DNA of 64,000 nucleotides from Chitinophagaceae bacterium (GTDB lineage Bacteria; Bacteroidota; Bacteroidia; Chitinophagales; Chitinophagaceae): NCBI GenBank assembly GCA_028288585.1, contig JAQBNL010000002.1, positions 33,592 to 97,591 of the forward strand, read 5' to 3'. Shown piece by piece: positions 30,516 to 41,660 of this stretch (position 1 is its first letter; each line of letters starts with the position of its first letter). The notes under the pieces were generated by a model. It saw only the letters and a program-made list of their open reading frames with translations, ran no database searches and was not told where the DNA came from. The position numbers and the translations under genes were made by a program.

Positions 30516-31178
30516 ATGCAAGATAAAAGGGTGAAAGTAAAGATATGCTGCATCAGCAGTATATCCGAAGCAAAGATGGCCATGCATTATGGTGCATCGG
30601 CTATTGGTTTGGTAGCAAGAATGCCAAGTGGCCCGGGACCAATTGACGATGAATTAATAAAAACGATAGCAGGTACAATTCCGCCACCCGTAGCAACTTT
30701 TCTTTTAACCTGCGAAACATCAGCTGAACAAATTATCAGTCATCATAAAAGAACATTTACAAACACTATTCAATTAGTAGATGCATTACCCGTGAAGGAT
30801 TATGCAATAATTAAAGAAGCCATCCCGGCAATAAAATTAGTGCAGGTGATTCATGTAATTGATGAAGGTTCTGTAGAAGAAGCGATAAAAATTTCTGAAT
30901 ATGCAGACACCATTTTGCTGGATAGTGGTAATCCTAAACTTGCCATAAAAGAACTTGGCGGAACCGGCAGGGTGCATAACTGGAAACTTAGCCGTAAAAT
31001 AAAAGAGAGTATAAATATTCCTCTTTTTCTTGCCGGCGGATTGAATGCCGCAAATGTAAGGCAGGCGATTGACCGGGTAGAGCCGTTTGGTGTTGATGTG
31101 TGCAGCGGTGTTAGAACTAATGGCCAGCTTGATGAAAATAAATTAAAATCATTTTTTGAAGCTGTAAAAAACCTATAA
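30516..31178 (+). CDS. Phosphoribosylanthranilate isomerase-like (TrpF-like) protein
   Basis: VKVKICCISSISEA, DTILLDSG...GGTGRVHNW, FLAGGLNAANV, GVDVCSGVR. Confidence 0.78.
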   Translation: MQDKRVKVKICCISSISEAKMAMHYGASAIGLVARMPSGPGPIDDELIKTIAGTIPPPVATFLLTCETSAEQIISHHKRTFTNTIQLVDALPVKDYAIIKEAIPAIKLVQVIHVIDEGSVEEAIKISEYADTILLDSGNPKLAIKELGGTGRVHNWKLSRKIKESINIPLFLAGGLNAANVRQAIDRVEPFGVDVCSGVRTNGQLDENKLKSFFEAVKNL

Positions 31179-31204
31179 GGTCTCAAAGACCTTATAGGTT
31201 TTTA
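31165..31204. terminator. Bidirectional terminator between convergent genes
   Basis: AAAAACCTATAAGGTC TCAAA GACCTTATAGGTTTTT. Confidence 0.9.
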
Positions 31205-31209
31205 GAAGT

Positions 31210-32319
31210 TTATTGATTGATATCCTTTCCTTCTTTGAGAGTCACTATCATTTTGTCAACAGCATCTTTATTCATTTGATTGGGTGCCAATGGCTGTGCA
31301 AGCTGTGCATTTTTTAATGCATTTGCATAATCGCCGTTCGCAGAATATCCTCTTGCCAAACCCATATAAGTTGTAAACTGGTTAGGATTTTTTTGCGCAT
31401 TCAATTTAAAAACTTCTAATGCCTCCTTATTCCTTTTCTGTTGCAATAATTGTCTTCCGTATTGATGCAACTCCTGCATATTTGCCAAAGGCATTGCCAT
31501 CTTCATTGCTGCATCTGCATCAGCTGTTTTACCTAATTTATTTAACACTGCCGCTCTTGTGGCATAGTTTCTAAAATTCTTTTCACCAACAAAAACCCCG
31601 TTTAGTGAATAATCTGTCCATTGTAAAGCATCTTCCAAATTCATATTATGGTCAACAGCAAACTGTGCAGCCTGTTGCCATGCATCTGACCGGAAACCTC
31701 TTTCACTTCTTAATTCACTTCTGTAGGATTCCATTTGTGTCTTTACATAATCAACTTCTACTTTAAATGGAATTTTTAATTTTTCCCAAAGTAAAGCTAC
31801 AGTTGCGCTGTTATCTGTTTCATCCATAAATTCATATTTCAGTCTTTCTACACTTTCATTTAATGGTACTGTTTTTACAGTTACCCGTAATGCATCTTCT
31901 TTAGGGTCATAAAAAAATGAGCCCCATGACGAATTATTATTACTGAATATTAATGTAGCATCCCCTGTACCCATAGCAGCAAAGAGCGCATACGTTCCTG
32001 CCTTTAGCGACTGGCCTTCTACTTTTACATCTGTACTAAAAGTGATGGTAGTATTTTCATTTGCCCCGGCACGCCATGGAGCAGCTTTGCTGGTACCAAA
32101 ACCCAGGTCTTTATAACCGGTATGTACTAACCCATTCCATATTTTTCCTTCACGCCCTTTTACTGCCGGCCTATCGTAGTGGATAGTTACATCCGTTATT
32201 CCAATCCGTTCACTTACAGAGGCTTTTTTATTTCCCCCGTCAGGCGGAGTGGTTAATTGTGCAGAAACTAATAAAGTAAAACATAGCATTGTACACAATG
32301 CTGAAAGTTTGCGTATCAT
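31210..32319 (-). CDS. DUF2911-domain protein with TPR-like C-terminus
   Basis: SVSERIGITDVTIHYDRPAVKGREGKIWNGLV, FFYDPKEDALRVTVK. Confidence 0.85.
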   Translation of the reverse strand: MIRKLSALCTMLCFTLLVSAQLTTPPDGGNKKASVSERIGITDVTIHYDRPAVKGREGKIWNGLVHTGYKDLGFGTSKAAPWRAGANENTTITFSTDVKVEGQSLKAGTYALFAAMGTGDATLIFSNNNSSWGSFFYDPKEDALRVTVKTVPLNESVERLKYEFMDETDNSATVALLWEKLKIPFKVEVDYVKTQMESYRSELRSERGFRSDAWQQAAQFAVDHNMNLEDALQWTDYSLNGVFVGEKNFRNYATRAAVLNKLGKTADADAAMKMAMPLANMQELHQYGRQLLQQKRNKEALEVFKLNAQKNPNQFTTYMGLARGYSANGDYANALKNAQLAQPLAPNQMNKDAVDKMIVTLKEGKDINQ

Positions 32320-32440
32320 AATAATTAGTTTAGATAATAAATATATTAAAATGAAATCCGGTTTTAATAATTATTTGATGAATGGCAGGAGGGAAAACAA
32401 AATGCTTTCTACGGGTAAAGAAGGAACAGCGAATTAAAAA

Positions 32441-33778
32441 TTATCGCATGGTAAAGCCTTCCAAAAACTTAGTGGTAAAGTTGCCGCTTATAAAGTCTTC
32501 GTTTTTCATTAATTGCTGATGAAAAGGAATTGTGGTTTTTACTCCTTCTATCACATATTCACTTAAAGCACGGCTCATGGTGTTGATGGCTTCTTCCCTG
32601 GTTTGTGCAATGGAAATTAATTTGCCTATCATGCTATCATAATATGGAGGAATAACATATCCTGAATATGCATGACTGTCTACTCTTACTCCATGCCCGC
32701 CGGGTTGGTGAAGCACAGTAATTTTGCCTGGTGAAGGACGGAAATCGTTGTATGGATCTTCAGCATTTATGCGGCATTCAATTGCATGCATCTGGGGGTA
32801 ATGATTTTTACCGGAAATAGTATCTCCCTGGGCAATTTTTATCTGTTCTTTTATAAGGTCATAGTTGATAACTTCTTCAGTAACGCAATGCTCTACCTGT
32901 ATGCGGGTATTCATTTCCATGAAATAAAAATTCCTGTGCTTATCCACCAGAAATTCGACTGTACCAACACTTTCATAATTAATTGCGGAGGCTGCTTTAA
33001 TAGCGGCCTGTCCCATTCTTTCTCTTAGCTCAGGGGTCATAAACGGTGAAGGCGATTCTTCTACCAGTTTCTGGTGCCGGCGCTGGATGGAGCAATCTCT
33101 TTCACTAAGATGACAAATGGTGCCAAACTGGTCACCTGCAATTTGTATCTCAATATGGCGTGGTTCTTCCACAAATTTCTCCATATAGATGCCATCATTT
33201 TTAAACGATGCAGCTGCTTCAACCTTTGCAGTATCAAAAGCTTTTTCCATTTCACTTTCTTCCCAAACCACTCTCATTCCTTTGCCACCCCCGCCTGCAG
33301 TTGCCTTTAATATTACAGGGTAGCCAACTTCTTTGGCCAGGCTTTTTGCTTCGTCAACACTTGAGAGTAAACCTTCGCCACCTGGCACAACGGGTACACC
33401 GGCTTTTATCATAGTTTCCTTTGCCGTTATTTTATCTCCCATTGAATTTATCATCTCCGGTGTTGGGCCGATAAATTTAATTTGATGGTCACCACATATC
33501 TGTGCAAACTTTGCATTCTCTGCTAGAAAACCATAGCCGGGATGAATAGCATCTGCATTGGTAATTTCTGCAGCAGCCATTATATGCGGAACATTCAGGT
33601 AACTATCTACACCGGCGGGTTTACCTATACACACTGCTTCATCAGCAAATTTTACATGAAGGCTATCTTTATCAGCAGTGGAATAAACGGCAACTGTTTT
33701 AATTCCCATTTCCTTACAGGTGCGTATAACCCGTAAAGCAATTTCGCCCCTGTTGGCAATTAATATTTTTTTAAACAC
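32441..33778 (-). CDS. accC: Acetyl-CoA carboxylase biotin carboxylase subunit
   Basis: [46 protein letters not shown]. Confidence 0.97.
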   Translation of the reverse strand: MFKKILIANRGEIALRVIRTCKEMGIKTVAVYSTADKDSLHVKFADEAVCIGKPAGVDSYLNVPHIMAAAEITNADAIHPGYGFLAENAKFAQICGDHQIKFIGPTPEMINSMGDKITAKETMIKAGVPVVPGGEGLLSSVDEAKSLAKEVGYPVILKATAGGGGKGMRVVWEESEMEKAFDTAKVEAAASFKNDGIYMEKFVEEPRHIEIQIAGDQFGTICHLSERDCSIQRRHQKLVEESPSPFMTPELRERMGQAAIKAASAINYESVGTVEFLVDKHRNFYFMEMNTRIQVEHCVTEEVINYDLIKEQIKIAQGDTISGKNHYPQMHAIECRINAEDPYNDFRPSPGKITVLHQPGGHGVRVDSHAYSGYVIPPYYDSMIGKLISIAQTREEAINTMSRALSEYVIEGVKTTIPFHQQLMKNEDFISGNFTTKFLEGFTMR

Positions 33779-33852
33779 ATCTTGAAATTAAAAATGAAAA
33801 AATTTAAAATGTAAAATTGATAAGCTTTTCATTTACATTTTGCATTAGGTGT

Positions 33853-34314
33853 TTAAGAAGGCTCAACTAAAAATAACGGCTGGTCAAATTCTACAGGCGA
33901 AGCATCTTCCACTAAAACTTTTACAATTTTACCGGTTACTTCACTTTCTATTTCGTTGAATAGTTTCATGGCTTCAATTATACAAACGACTGTACCTTCT
34001 GTAACATCGTCTCCCACATTTATGAATATTGGTTTGCCTGGCCCGGCCTGGCGGTAAAACGTGCCGATCATCGGGCTTTTTATGGTAACAAGGTTATCAG
34101 CTTTAGGAGCCGGTTCTTCTTTTGGTTTTTCTGTTTTGGGAGCAGTTGCCGGCGCAAGTTGTTGTGGTTGCTGAAATTGCGGAACGGAAAAATTTTGTGC
34201 GGCTTCCTTTTTTTGCTTAATGGTGATCTTAAAATCTTTTTCCTCTATACTTATCTCTCCAATATTGGTTTTAGTAATTAGTTTTACTAATTCCTGTATT
34301 TTTTTTATATCCAT
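33853..34314 (-). CDS. accB: Biotin carboxyl carrier protein of acetyl-CoA carboxylase
   Basis: IKSPMIGTFYRQAGPGKPIFINVGDDVTEGTVVCIIEAMKLFNEIE. Confidence 0.97.
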   Translation of the reverse strand: MDIKKIQELVKLITKTNIGEISIEEKDFKITIKQKKEAAQNFSVPQFQQPQQLAPATAPKTEKPKEEPAPKADNLVTIKSPMIGTFYRQAGPGKPIFINVGDDVTEGTVVCIIEAMKLFNEIESEVTGKIVKVLVEDASPVEFDQPLFLVEPS

Positions 34315-34503
34315 CAGAATTAATTAGGTTAAAGATAAATGGGGCAGCTAAGATAGGGAATCCTTTATCAAATCATCAAATTTCAGAATAATAAAAAAAT
34401 ACTAGAAATCAACGATTTTAATAAAAAATCAGGTATAAAAGGGCAATTATTGGGCAAATAATGCAAAAATCTTAAATTTTGAAACAGCGCATTTTTTGAA
34501 TAA

Positions 34504-35070
34504 TTACTCCTTCACCCTTTCAACATATTCACCTGTTTTTGTATGTACCCTTATTAATTCCCCTTCATTTACAAATAAAGGAACGTTTACCGTAGCCCCG
34601 GTTTCTACTGTGGCAGGTTTTAGAGTTCTTGTAGCAGTATCACCCCTTACGCCCGGTTCGCTATAAGTTACTCTCATTACTATTTTATCAGGAAGTTCAA
34701 CACCCATGGGCAGGTCGGTTTCTGTATTAATCAAAACTGAGACTTCCTGGCCATCTTTTAAAAACTGCGGGGCATCTACCATGCTTTCCTGAACAGATAT
34801 TTGTTCATAAGTTTCTGTATCCATAAACGTATAGCCTGAATCATCTTTATATAAAAACTGGTAAGGCTTTTTTTCAACCCTAACTGGGTAGATCGTTTCA
34901 CCGCTGTTCCATGTTAGTTCAATGGTGCGGTTGTTATCTACGCCCTTAAGTTTAGCCCATACTTTTGCTGCTGCACGGGCTGTTTTATTTTGCCCGAATT
35001 CAATAACAGTATATAAGCTGCCGTCCACTTTAATAATAAGACCTGTACGCATGTCCGCTGTTGTAGCCAT
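34504..35070 (-). CDS. efp: Elongation factor P
   Basis: Full-length EF-P-like ORF ending NEGELIRVHTKTGEYVERVKE. Confidence 0.96.
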   Translation of the reverse strand: MATTADMRTGLIIKVDGSLYTVIEFGQNKTARAAAKVWAKLKGVDNNRTIELTWNSGETIYPVRVEKKPYQFLYKDDSGYTFMDTETYEQISVQESMVDAPQFLKDGQEVSVLINTETDLPMGVELPDKIVMRVTYSEPGVRGDTATRTLKPATVETGATVNVPLFVNEGELIRVHTKTGEYVERVKE

Positions 35071-35188
35071 AAAAACAATTTAGGCGGCAAAGGTAATGTT
35101 TGAAATTTAAAACCAAAATACCTGTTAAGAATTCACCTGTACATAGTTTATTATCCGTAAAAAATTATCTTTAAAAAAATATTTTAGC

Positions 35189-35692
35189 GTGAGAAGAGTT
35201 TCAATTTTAGTATTTACATTGTTGATAACACTGGTAGGTTTTTCACAAACCGAACAGGCTGATACAACAAAGCCTGTCTATCTGCGGTTTCCCACCATCC
35301 CTCAATTCACAATTTATAAAGCATCGGACAGTACTGTGTTTACGAGGGAAAATCTTCAAAAGAAAAAATCTACAGTATTTATAATTTTTAGTCCCGATTG
35401 CGAGCATTGCCAGCATGAAACACAAGCCTTAATTGCTAATATAGATATGTTTAAGAATGCTCAAATTGTAATGGTAGAATATCTTTCATTTGAACAAATG
35501 AAAAAATTCTATGATGATTATAAAATTAAAAACTATCCTAATATTATTATGGGCAGGGATGCAAAATTTTATTTACCACTATTTTTTAAAGTAGAAAGTC
35601 TTCCTGCTATTTATGTGTATGATAAAAAAGGAAAATTTAAGCAGGCTTTTTCAGGAAGTGTAAAAATGGATAAGATTGCTGCTGCGCTTTAA
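35189..35692 (+). CDS. Thioredoxin-like secreted protein
   Basis: VFIIFSPDCEHCQHETQALI, VESLPAIYVYDKKGKFK. Probable GTG start. Confidence 0.8.
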   Translation: MRRVSILVFTLLITLVGFSQTEQADTTKPVYLRFPTIPQFTIYKASDSTVFTRENLQKKKSTVFIIFSPDCEHCQHETQALIANIDMFKNAQIVMVEYLSFEQMKKFYDDYKIKNYPNIIMGRDAKFYLPLFFKVESLPAIYVYDKKGKFKQAFSGSVKMDKIAAAL

Positions 35693-35695
35693 AGC

Positions 35696-35731
35696 CAGGT
35701 ATCTGACATTTTAAAAATGTCTGGCACCTGT
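35696..35731. terminator. Bidirectional hairpin terminator between convergent genes
   Basis: CAGGTATCTGACATTTT AAAAATGTCTGGCACCTG. Confidence 0.75.
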
Positions 35732-36429
35732 TATTGCTTAATAAATTTTTGGTTCATCATTAACTCATTCACTACAGTTACCTGGATAAAATAAGCTCCC
35801 CTCTGCAAATTAGAGATTGGGATTTGTATGGTTTTATACATTGAGCCCGAACGGAATTTAATTACAATCTTTCCGCTTGCATCCTGTATCTGCACATTTA
35901 CAACTCCCTTTAAATCACCAGAACCTTTATAAGTAAGTTTTAAAAGATCAGTTGCAGGATTAGGATATATTATCCATTTATTATTGTCTTGTGGCGCTGT
36001 ATTAATTTTTGGTGTAATGCTTTGTTTGCCGGTTTGGCTTTGTGTATTTGAATATGTAACAGGAGTATTTGTAGTACCTCTGGTATTTACAGCCACAATA
36101 GGGGATAGGGCAATTGTATTATTATACCCATCAGTAATTTTGAGCCTGTAAAAATTTTTGCCGGGCGAAAAATACCTGTCATTAAAAAAATAAATATCAT
36201 CTTCAGTATAATTCCGAAGCATCCTGTCTTTAGCAGCTTCAGTCCATGTTACGCCATCTGTACTTCTTAGTAAAAGATAACTTGTTCTCACGTTTGTGTT
36301 AATCATATTCCAGTTAAGCTTAATTGCGGAATTATTAAAATCATAAATAGCAGTAAGCTTCGCAGTTTGTGAAATGGCATTGCAAAATATGCCTGAAAAG
36401 AGTAGGATAGTAAGTGAAATTTTTTTCAT
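35731..36429 (-). CDS. T9SS type A sorting-domain secreted protein
   Basis: WIIYPNPATDLLKLTYKG...LQRGAYFIQVTVVNELMMNQKFIKQ. Confidence 0.82.
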   Translation of the reverse strand: MKKISLTILLFSGIFCNAISQTAKLTAIYDFNNSAIKLNWNMINTNVRTSYLLLRSTDGVTWTEAAKDRMLRNYTEDDIYFFNDRYFSPGKNFYRLKITDGYNNTIALSPIVAVNTRGTTNTPVTYSNTQSQTGKQSITPKINTAPQDNNKWIIYPNPATDLLKLTYKGSGDLKGVVNVQIQDASGKIVIKFRSGSMYKTIQIPISNLQRGAYFIQVTVVNELMMNQKFIKQ

Positions 36430-36570
36430 TTGATATTGCCTGGTAGTCTTAGTAAGGGAGACGGCCGAAATTAAATAAAATATGCAAGCAACTAGTTAAT
36501 AAATTTATAAATAAAGTTTCTCAAACAATTATCTTTGCCGCTTATTACTCATTCACTCAATAAAAATTAT

Positions 36571-37506
36571 ATGAAAGTAACTGTTGTAGGTGCAGGAGCA
36601 GTAGGGGCAACCACCGCCGATAATATTGCAAGAAAAGAACTTTGTGAAGAACTTGTATTATTGGATATAAAAGAAGGACTTGCAGAAGGTAAGGCAATTG
36701 ATATGATGCAAACATGCACCTTGCTTGGCTTTGATACAAAAGTAGTGGGCAGCACCAATGATTATGCAAAAACAAAAGGAAGCAATGTAGTAGTTATTAC
36801 TTCAGGCATTCCACGTAAGCCGGGCATGACCCGTGAAGAACTGATAGGTATAAATGCCGGTATTGTAAAGGGAGTTACACAAAATATATTACAGCATTCA
36901 CCTGATGCAATAATTATTGTTATCAGTAACCCAATGGATACAATGACCTACCTCGCTTTACAGTCAAGTGGTTTGCCAAAAGAAAGAGTGATAGGCATGG
37001 GCGGTATTTTAGACAGCAGCCGTTTTAAATATTATTTATCAACAGCCATCGGTTGTTCCGCTGCTGACCTTCAGGGAGTGGTTATTGGCGGGCATGGCGA
37101 TACAACCATGATTCCTTTAACAAGATTAGCCACCTGGAACGGAACCCCGGTAAGTAATTTATTAAATGAAGAACAGCTTAAAAAAATTGCTGCTGATACT
37201 ATGGTTGGCGGCGCAACACTTACAGGACTGTTGGGAACTTCTGCATGGTATGCACCCGGAGCTACAGGCGCTGCTTTGGTAGAAGCTATTGTAAGAGACG
37301 AGAAAAAATTAATGCCTTGCTGTGTTAGCTTAAATGGAGAATACGGACAAAAAGATATTTGCCTCGGCGTGCCTGTTGTGATTGGCAAAAATGGCTGGGA
37401 AAAAATTATTGATTTTAAATTGAATGAAGAAGAACAGGCTGCATTTAATAAAAGTGCCGATGCAGTTAGAACAATGAATAATGTGTTGGGAACATTAAAT
37501 GTTTAG
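36571..37506 (+). CDS. mdh: Malate dehydrogenase
   Basis: MKVTVVGAGAVGATTADNIA, VVITSGIPRKPGMTREELI, VISNPMDTMTYLA, GGHGDTTMIPL. Confidence 0.96.
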   Translation: MKVTVVGAGAVGATTADNIARKELCEELVLLDIKEGLAEGKAIDMMQTCTLLGFDTKVVGSTNDYAKTKGSNVVVITSGIPRKPGMTREELIGINAGIVKGVTQNILQHSPDAIIIVISNPMDTMTYLALQSSGLPKERVIGMGGILDSSRFKYYLSTAIGCSAADLQGVVIGGHGDTTMIPLTRLATWNGTPVSNLLNEEQLKKIAADTMVGGATLTGLLGTSAWYAPGATGAALVEAIVRDEKKLMPCCVSLNGEYGQKDICLGVPVVIGKNGWEKIIDFKLNEEEQAAFNKSADAVRTMNNVLGTLNV

Positions 37507-37531
37507 GTGTTAAAAAAAAATCTAAAATTTG

Positions 37532-37560
37532 ATAAGGCTTTTTTAGGAAGCCTTATTTTG
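37532..37560 (+). terminator. Rho-independent terminator downstream of mdh
   Basis: ATAAGGCTT TTTTAGG AAGCCTTATTTTG. Confidence 0.8.
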
Positions 37561-37564
37561 TATT

Positions 37565-38506
37565 ATGAAGATTCTATTTAAGATATTTTATTTTTCTGGC
37601 GTTTCATTTATACTTATCTCCTGTTCTTCTGATTTTACATTTAATAACAGTAAAATATTAACTGATTATCCATCCGGTTCGGGGATAACATATTTAAACA
37701 ATCGTATTTATTTAATAGGGGATGATGCAGCTAATTTATTAATTACAGATACGGCATTCAATCCTGTTGACAGTATACAACTTTTTGAATCCAATGAAAA
37801 AAGAATCCCGAAAGAAATAAAACCAGACCTGGAAGCAGCAACGGTTGTATCCATTAACAGGTCCCCGGAAATATTATTGGTTGGCTCCGGTTCATTATCA
37901 CCATATCGAAATAATGGATGGCTGATAAATCCATTTACCAAAGTAAAGACACAGATAGACCTGGATATTTTTTATAAGCGCCTTAAAGCGGAAGGAATTG
38001 ATGCATTAAATATTGAGGGTATTGCTACAATTCCGGCCGGTATTGTATTGGCGAGCCGGGGCAATAAATCTTTTAGGGCCAATTATTTAATATTTACTTC
38101 AAAAGAATTTTGGAATAAACAGGATAGCGCAGAGATTAAAATATGTAAGGCAGGCGCAAACGCTGACACCAATTTTTTTCAAGGCGTGTCCGGTTTGGAA
38201 TATTCAAAGCTATCAGATCAATTACTGCTTACGATTAGTACAGAAAATACCGCGAGTTCTACCCAGGATGGAGCTATAGGAAAAAGCTTTCTGTGGATCA
38301 TCAATAACATCTCCGCTAAAAAAAATATGATCGCCATTAACCCAAACAAAATTTTTGATCTTGAAAAAGCAGATGAAAGATTTAAAGGGCATAAAATTGA
38401 ATCTGTCTGTATCATTTCTGAAAATAAAAAAGAAATGCAGTTGGCATTGGTTGCAGATGATGACAAAGGCACCAGCATTCTGTTTAAGATCACAATTAAA
38501 AAATAA
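37565..38506 (+). CDS. Hypothetical lipoprotein
   Basis: Lipobox FILISCSSD; beta-propeller-like sequence. Confidence 0.65.
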   Translation: MKILFKIFYFSGVSFILISCSSDFTFNNSKILTDYPSGSGITYLNNRIYLIGDDAANLLITDTAFNPVDSIQLFESNEKRIPKEIKPDLEAATVVSINRSPEILLVGSGSLSPYRNNGWLINPFTKVKTQIDLDIFYKRLKAEGIDALNIEGIATIPAGIVLASRGNKSFRANYLIFTSKEFWNKQDSAEIKICKAGANADTNFFQGVSGLEYSKLSDQLLLTISTENTASSTQDGAIGKSFLWIINNISAKKNMIAINPNKIFDLEKADERFKGHKIESVCIISENKKEMQLALVADDDKGTSILFKITIKK

Positions 38507-38544
38507 TATCAGTGATATTCTTCTAATTTTATTAAAAAATAAAC

Positions 38545-39483
38545 ATGCGAATATTTTTAATTATCGCGTTTACTGTTTTAATTATCGCTGGCTGTGAACA
38601 AAAAAATAGTTTATCACCACGTGAAGGATATGTTCACCTTAAGGAAGGTAAAGTTTGGTATAAGATTGTGGGTAGTGGCAATAAAACGCCATTGTTATTG
38701 CTACATGGCGGGCCGGGGGTGCCTTCTTATTATTTAAATTCAATGGCTGCGCTTGGAGAGGACAGACCGGTTATCTTTTTAGATCAGCTGGGTTGCGGCA
38801 GGTCCGATCGTAATATTGATTCCACCTTGATGACAGTTGAAAGCTTTGTGAATGAATTAAAAGAATTTACGGACTCAATTCATCTTACTTCTTTTTATTT
38901 ATATGGACATTCGTGGGGAACAATGCTTGGTATGGATTATTATTTAAAATATCCTCAACACATCAAAGCAATTATTTTTGCAAGTCCATGCCTTAGTGTT
39001 CCGTTTTGGGAAAGAGATGCGGATTCATTGATCAATACTCTCCCCGATTCTATTAAGACCGCTATTAATATTAATGAAAAAAATAAAACATTTGATTTAC
39101 CAGCTTATCAAAGTGCCATCGGGTATTATTACGACCGGTTTTTATGTATCAATAAAAAACCATCACCTGATCGGGACAGCACCCGTGCAAACATTGATGG
39201 TAAAACATACATGACAATGTGGGGACCGAGTGAATTTACTGCTACCGGAAATTTAAAAGGATATGATCGCAGCCCGGATCTGCCTAAGATAAAAGTTCCT
39301 GTACTTTTTATATGCGGTGAGTTTGACGAAGCAGTGCCTTCTACAGTTAAATATTTATCCACGCTGGTACCGGAAGCAAAATTTGAGGAAGTAAAAAATG
39401 CTGCGCACTTAACACAAATTGATAACCCTGCAGAAAATAACAGGATCATAAAAAATTATCTTCATCAGGTAGATAAACAATAA
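38545..39483 (+). CDS. Proline iminopeptidase-family alpha/beta hydrolase (lipoprotein)
   Basis: LLLLHGGPGVPSYYL, FLDQLGCGRSDR, LYGHSWGTMLGMDY. Confidence 0.88.
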   Translation: MRIFLIIAFTVLIIAGCEQKNSLSPREGYVHLKEGKVWYKIVGSGNKTPLLLLHGGPGVPSYYLNSMAALGEDRPVIFLDQLGCGRSDRNIDSTLMTVESFVNELKEFTDSIHLTSFYLYGHSWGTMLGMDYYLKYPQHIKAIIFASPCLSVPFWERDADSLINTLPDSIKTAININEKNKTFDLPAYQSAIGYYYDRFLCINKKPSPDRDSTRANIDGKTYMTMWGPSEFTATGNLKGYDRSPDLPKIKVPVLFICGEFDEAVPSTVKYLSTLVPEAKFEEVKNAAHLTQIDNPAENNRIIKNYLHQVDKQ

Positions 39484-39507
39484 TTACTTTTAATAAAATA
39501 TTACGTA

Positions 39508-40308
39508 ATGCTGAACATTTTAAAAAGAATTTTATTCATTGGTTTATTTTTCTATTTGCCTTTTCAAAGTAATGCATGGGGAGTGCTGGGGCATCGTATA
39601 GTTGGGCAAATTGCAGAAAGCTATCTTACACCAAATGCTAAAAAAGAGATTACCAAAATATTAGGAACGGAAACAGTAGCCATGGCAGCAAACTGGGCTG
39701 ATTTTATAAAGTCTGATACCACGATGGCTTACTTGTCCCCCTGGCATTATGCTGATATAAAAGGCGGCTTATCACATGCAGATGTTCTTTCTTATCTTAA
39801 AAATGATACAGCAACAGATGCTTATACAAAGCTTAATTTTTTGATCAAAGAATTAAAGAATAAAAACCTCTCCTTAGATAAAAAACGAATGTATCTAAGA
39901 CTCGTGATCCATATTGTTGGTGATATTCACCAGCCATTGCATGTAGGTCATCCCGAAGATGAAGGAGGGAATAAAATAAGAGTTACATGGTTTGGCACCA
40001 CAACAAACCTGCATTCTGTATGGGATTCACGCCTTATTGATTTTCAGCAGTTAAGTTACACTGAATACACCAGTGCTGTAAATCATACAACAAAAGCGCA
40101 ACAACTTGCATGGCAAAAACAGCCTTTAAAAGAATGGATATACCAGACATACCAGGTTGCACAAAACGTGTATGCTGATATTAAGCCCGATGATAAATTA
40201 AGCTACGTGTATAATTATAAATACATAGATATTCTTAACCGGCAATTACTTATAGGCGGGATCCATTTGGCTGCATTATTAAATGAAATCTTTTCCGCGA
40301 AAGGATAG
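39508..40308 (+). CDS. S1/P1-type nuclease
   Basis: AWGVLGHRIVGQIAESYL, ANWADFIKSD, HIVGDIHQPLHVGHPEDEGGN, LHSVWDSRLI. Confidence 0.95.
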   Translation: MLNILKRILFIGLFFYLPFQSNAWGVLGHRIVGQIAESYLTPNAKKEITKILGTETVAMAANWADFIKSDTTMAYLSPWHYADIKGGLSHADVLSYLKNDTATDAYTKLNFLIKELKNKNLSLDKKRMYLRLVIHIVGDIHQPLHVGHPEDEGGNKIRVTWFGTTTNLHSVWDSRLIDFQQLSYTEYTSAVNHTTKAQQLAWQKQPLKEWIYQTYQVAQNVYADIKPDDKLSYVYNYKYIDILNRQLLIGGIHLAALLNEIFSAKG

Positions 40309-40347
40309 CTGTTAGATAAATTTATTTTGTTCTTATAAATTATTATC

Positions 40348-41151
40348 ATGAAAAAATTATTTGGAAAGAGTGTTAATTGCTTATTGTCTGTTCTATGTTT
40401 CATTATTATTTCCTTATCAGCCGAAGGCAAAAGTTCAAAAAAAGATTTTTATGAAATAAAGATCTATAATTTAAAAACTGATGAGCAGGTTGTTGCCGTT
40501 GATCAATATTTAAAGAATGCTTATTTGCCGGCGCTGCACCGAGCAGGCATAAGCAAGGTTGGTGTGTTTAAACCTCTTGCCAACGACACAGCGCAGGTTA
40601 AAAAGATATATGTTTTTATTCCATTCCATTCCTTGCAGGAATGGCAAAAGCTGCCTCAGCTGCTTGAGAAAGACGATGCTTATATATCTTCTGCTAAAGA
40701 ATTTACGGATGCTCCTGCTGATAAAAAACCCTTTGAGCGCATTGAATCAATTTTGCTGGATGCGTTTCCTATGCATACACACTTCGAGGTATCGGGTTTA
40801 AAAAATCCATTATCACAAAGAGTTTATGAATTGAGAAGTTATGAAAGCCCTACAGAGCATCTTCATAAAACAAAAGTGAGAATGTTTAATGAAGGCGGGG
40901 AGATAGCTTTATTTAAGCGCTTAAATTTTAATGCAATTTTTTATGCACGGGTTTTATCAGGAAGCAGGATGCCTAACCTTATGTACCTTACCACCTTTGA
41001 AAATATGGCTGACCGTGATACACACTGGAAAGCTTTTGGCAGCTCGCCGGAATGGAAAGCTTTAATTGCCATGCCTGAATATGAAAATAAAGTTTCTGTT
41101 TCCCGCAATGAAACCATCTTTATCCGCCCAACTGATTATTCTGATCTGTAA
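40348..41151 (+). CDS. NIPSNAP-family protein
   Basis: YEIKIYNLKTDEQVVAVDQYLKNAYLPALHRAGI, YELRSYESPTEHLHKTKVRMF. Confidence 0.85.
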   Translation: MKKLFGKSVNCLLSVLCFIIISLSAEGKSSKKDFYEIKIYNLKTDEQVVAVDQYLKNAYLPALHRAGISKVGVFKPLANDTAQVKKIYVFIPFHSLQEWQKLPQLLEKDDAYISSAKEFTDAPADKKPFERIESILLDAFPMHTHFEVSGLKNPLSQRVYELRSYESPTEHLHKTKVRMFNEGGEIALFKRLNFNAIFYARVLSGSRMPNLMYLTTFENMADRDTHWKAFGSSPEWKALIAMPEYENKVSVSRNETIFIRPTDYSDL

Positions 41152-41225
41152 GTTGCCGGTTTAATATAGTATCACAATATTCGGCACTAATTTTTCTGTT
41201 AATTGCAGAGATCAAAAAATATAAA

Positions 41226-41660
41226 ATGAAAAATAACATTACAGGAAGTGCAAACATTAGCATTAATGTTGCTGCATCAAAGGTTTGGGAGGCGTTAACT
41301 ACCCCTGCCATAATAAAACAATATTTTTTTGGCACCGATGCCATTTCTGACTGGAAGGTTGGAAGTCCTCTTATTTTTAAAGGTGAATGGCAAGGGAAAA
41401 CGTATGAAGACAAAGGCACCATACTGGAAGTGATCCCTCAAAAATTGTTTAAGTACAGCTACTGGAGTTCTATGTCAGGTATAGAAGATAAGCCTGAGAA
41501 CTATGTAAACGTTACTTATGAATTATCCGGAAACAATGATGCTACAACGCTTACTATCACACAGGAAAATATTCCTGATGAAAAAACAAGAGAGCATTCA
41601 GAACAGAACTGGAGAAAAGTTTTGGAAGATCTAAAGAAGCTTTTGGAAAGATCTAATTAA
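41226..41660 (+). CDS. SRPBCC/AHSA1-like domain protein
   Basis: VWEALTTPAIIKQYFFGTDAISDWKVGSPLIFKGEWQGKTYEDKGTILE. Confidence 0.9.
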   Translation: MKNNITGSANISINVAASKVWEALTTPAIIKQYFFGTDAISDWKVGSPLIFKGEWQGKTYEDKGTILEVIPQKLFKYSYWSSMSGIEDKPENYVNVTYELSGNNDATTLTITQENIPDEKTREHSEQNWRKVLEDLKKLLERSN

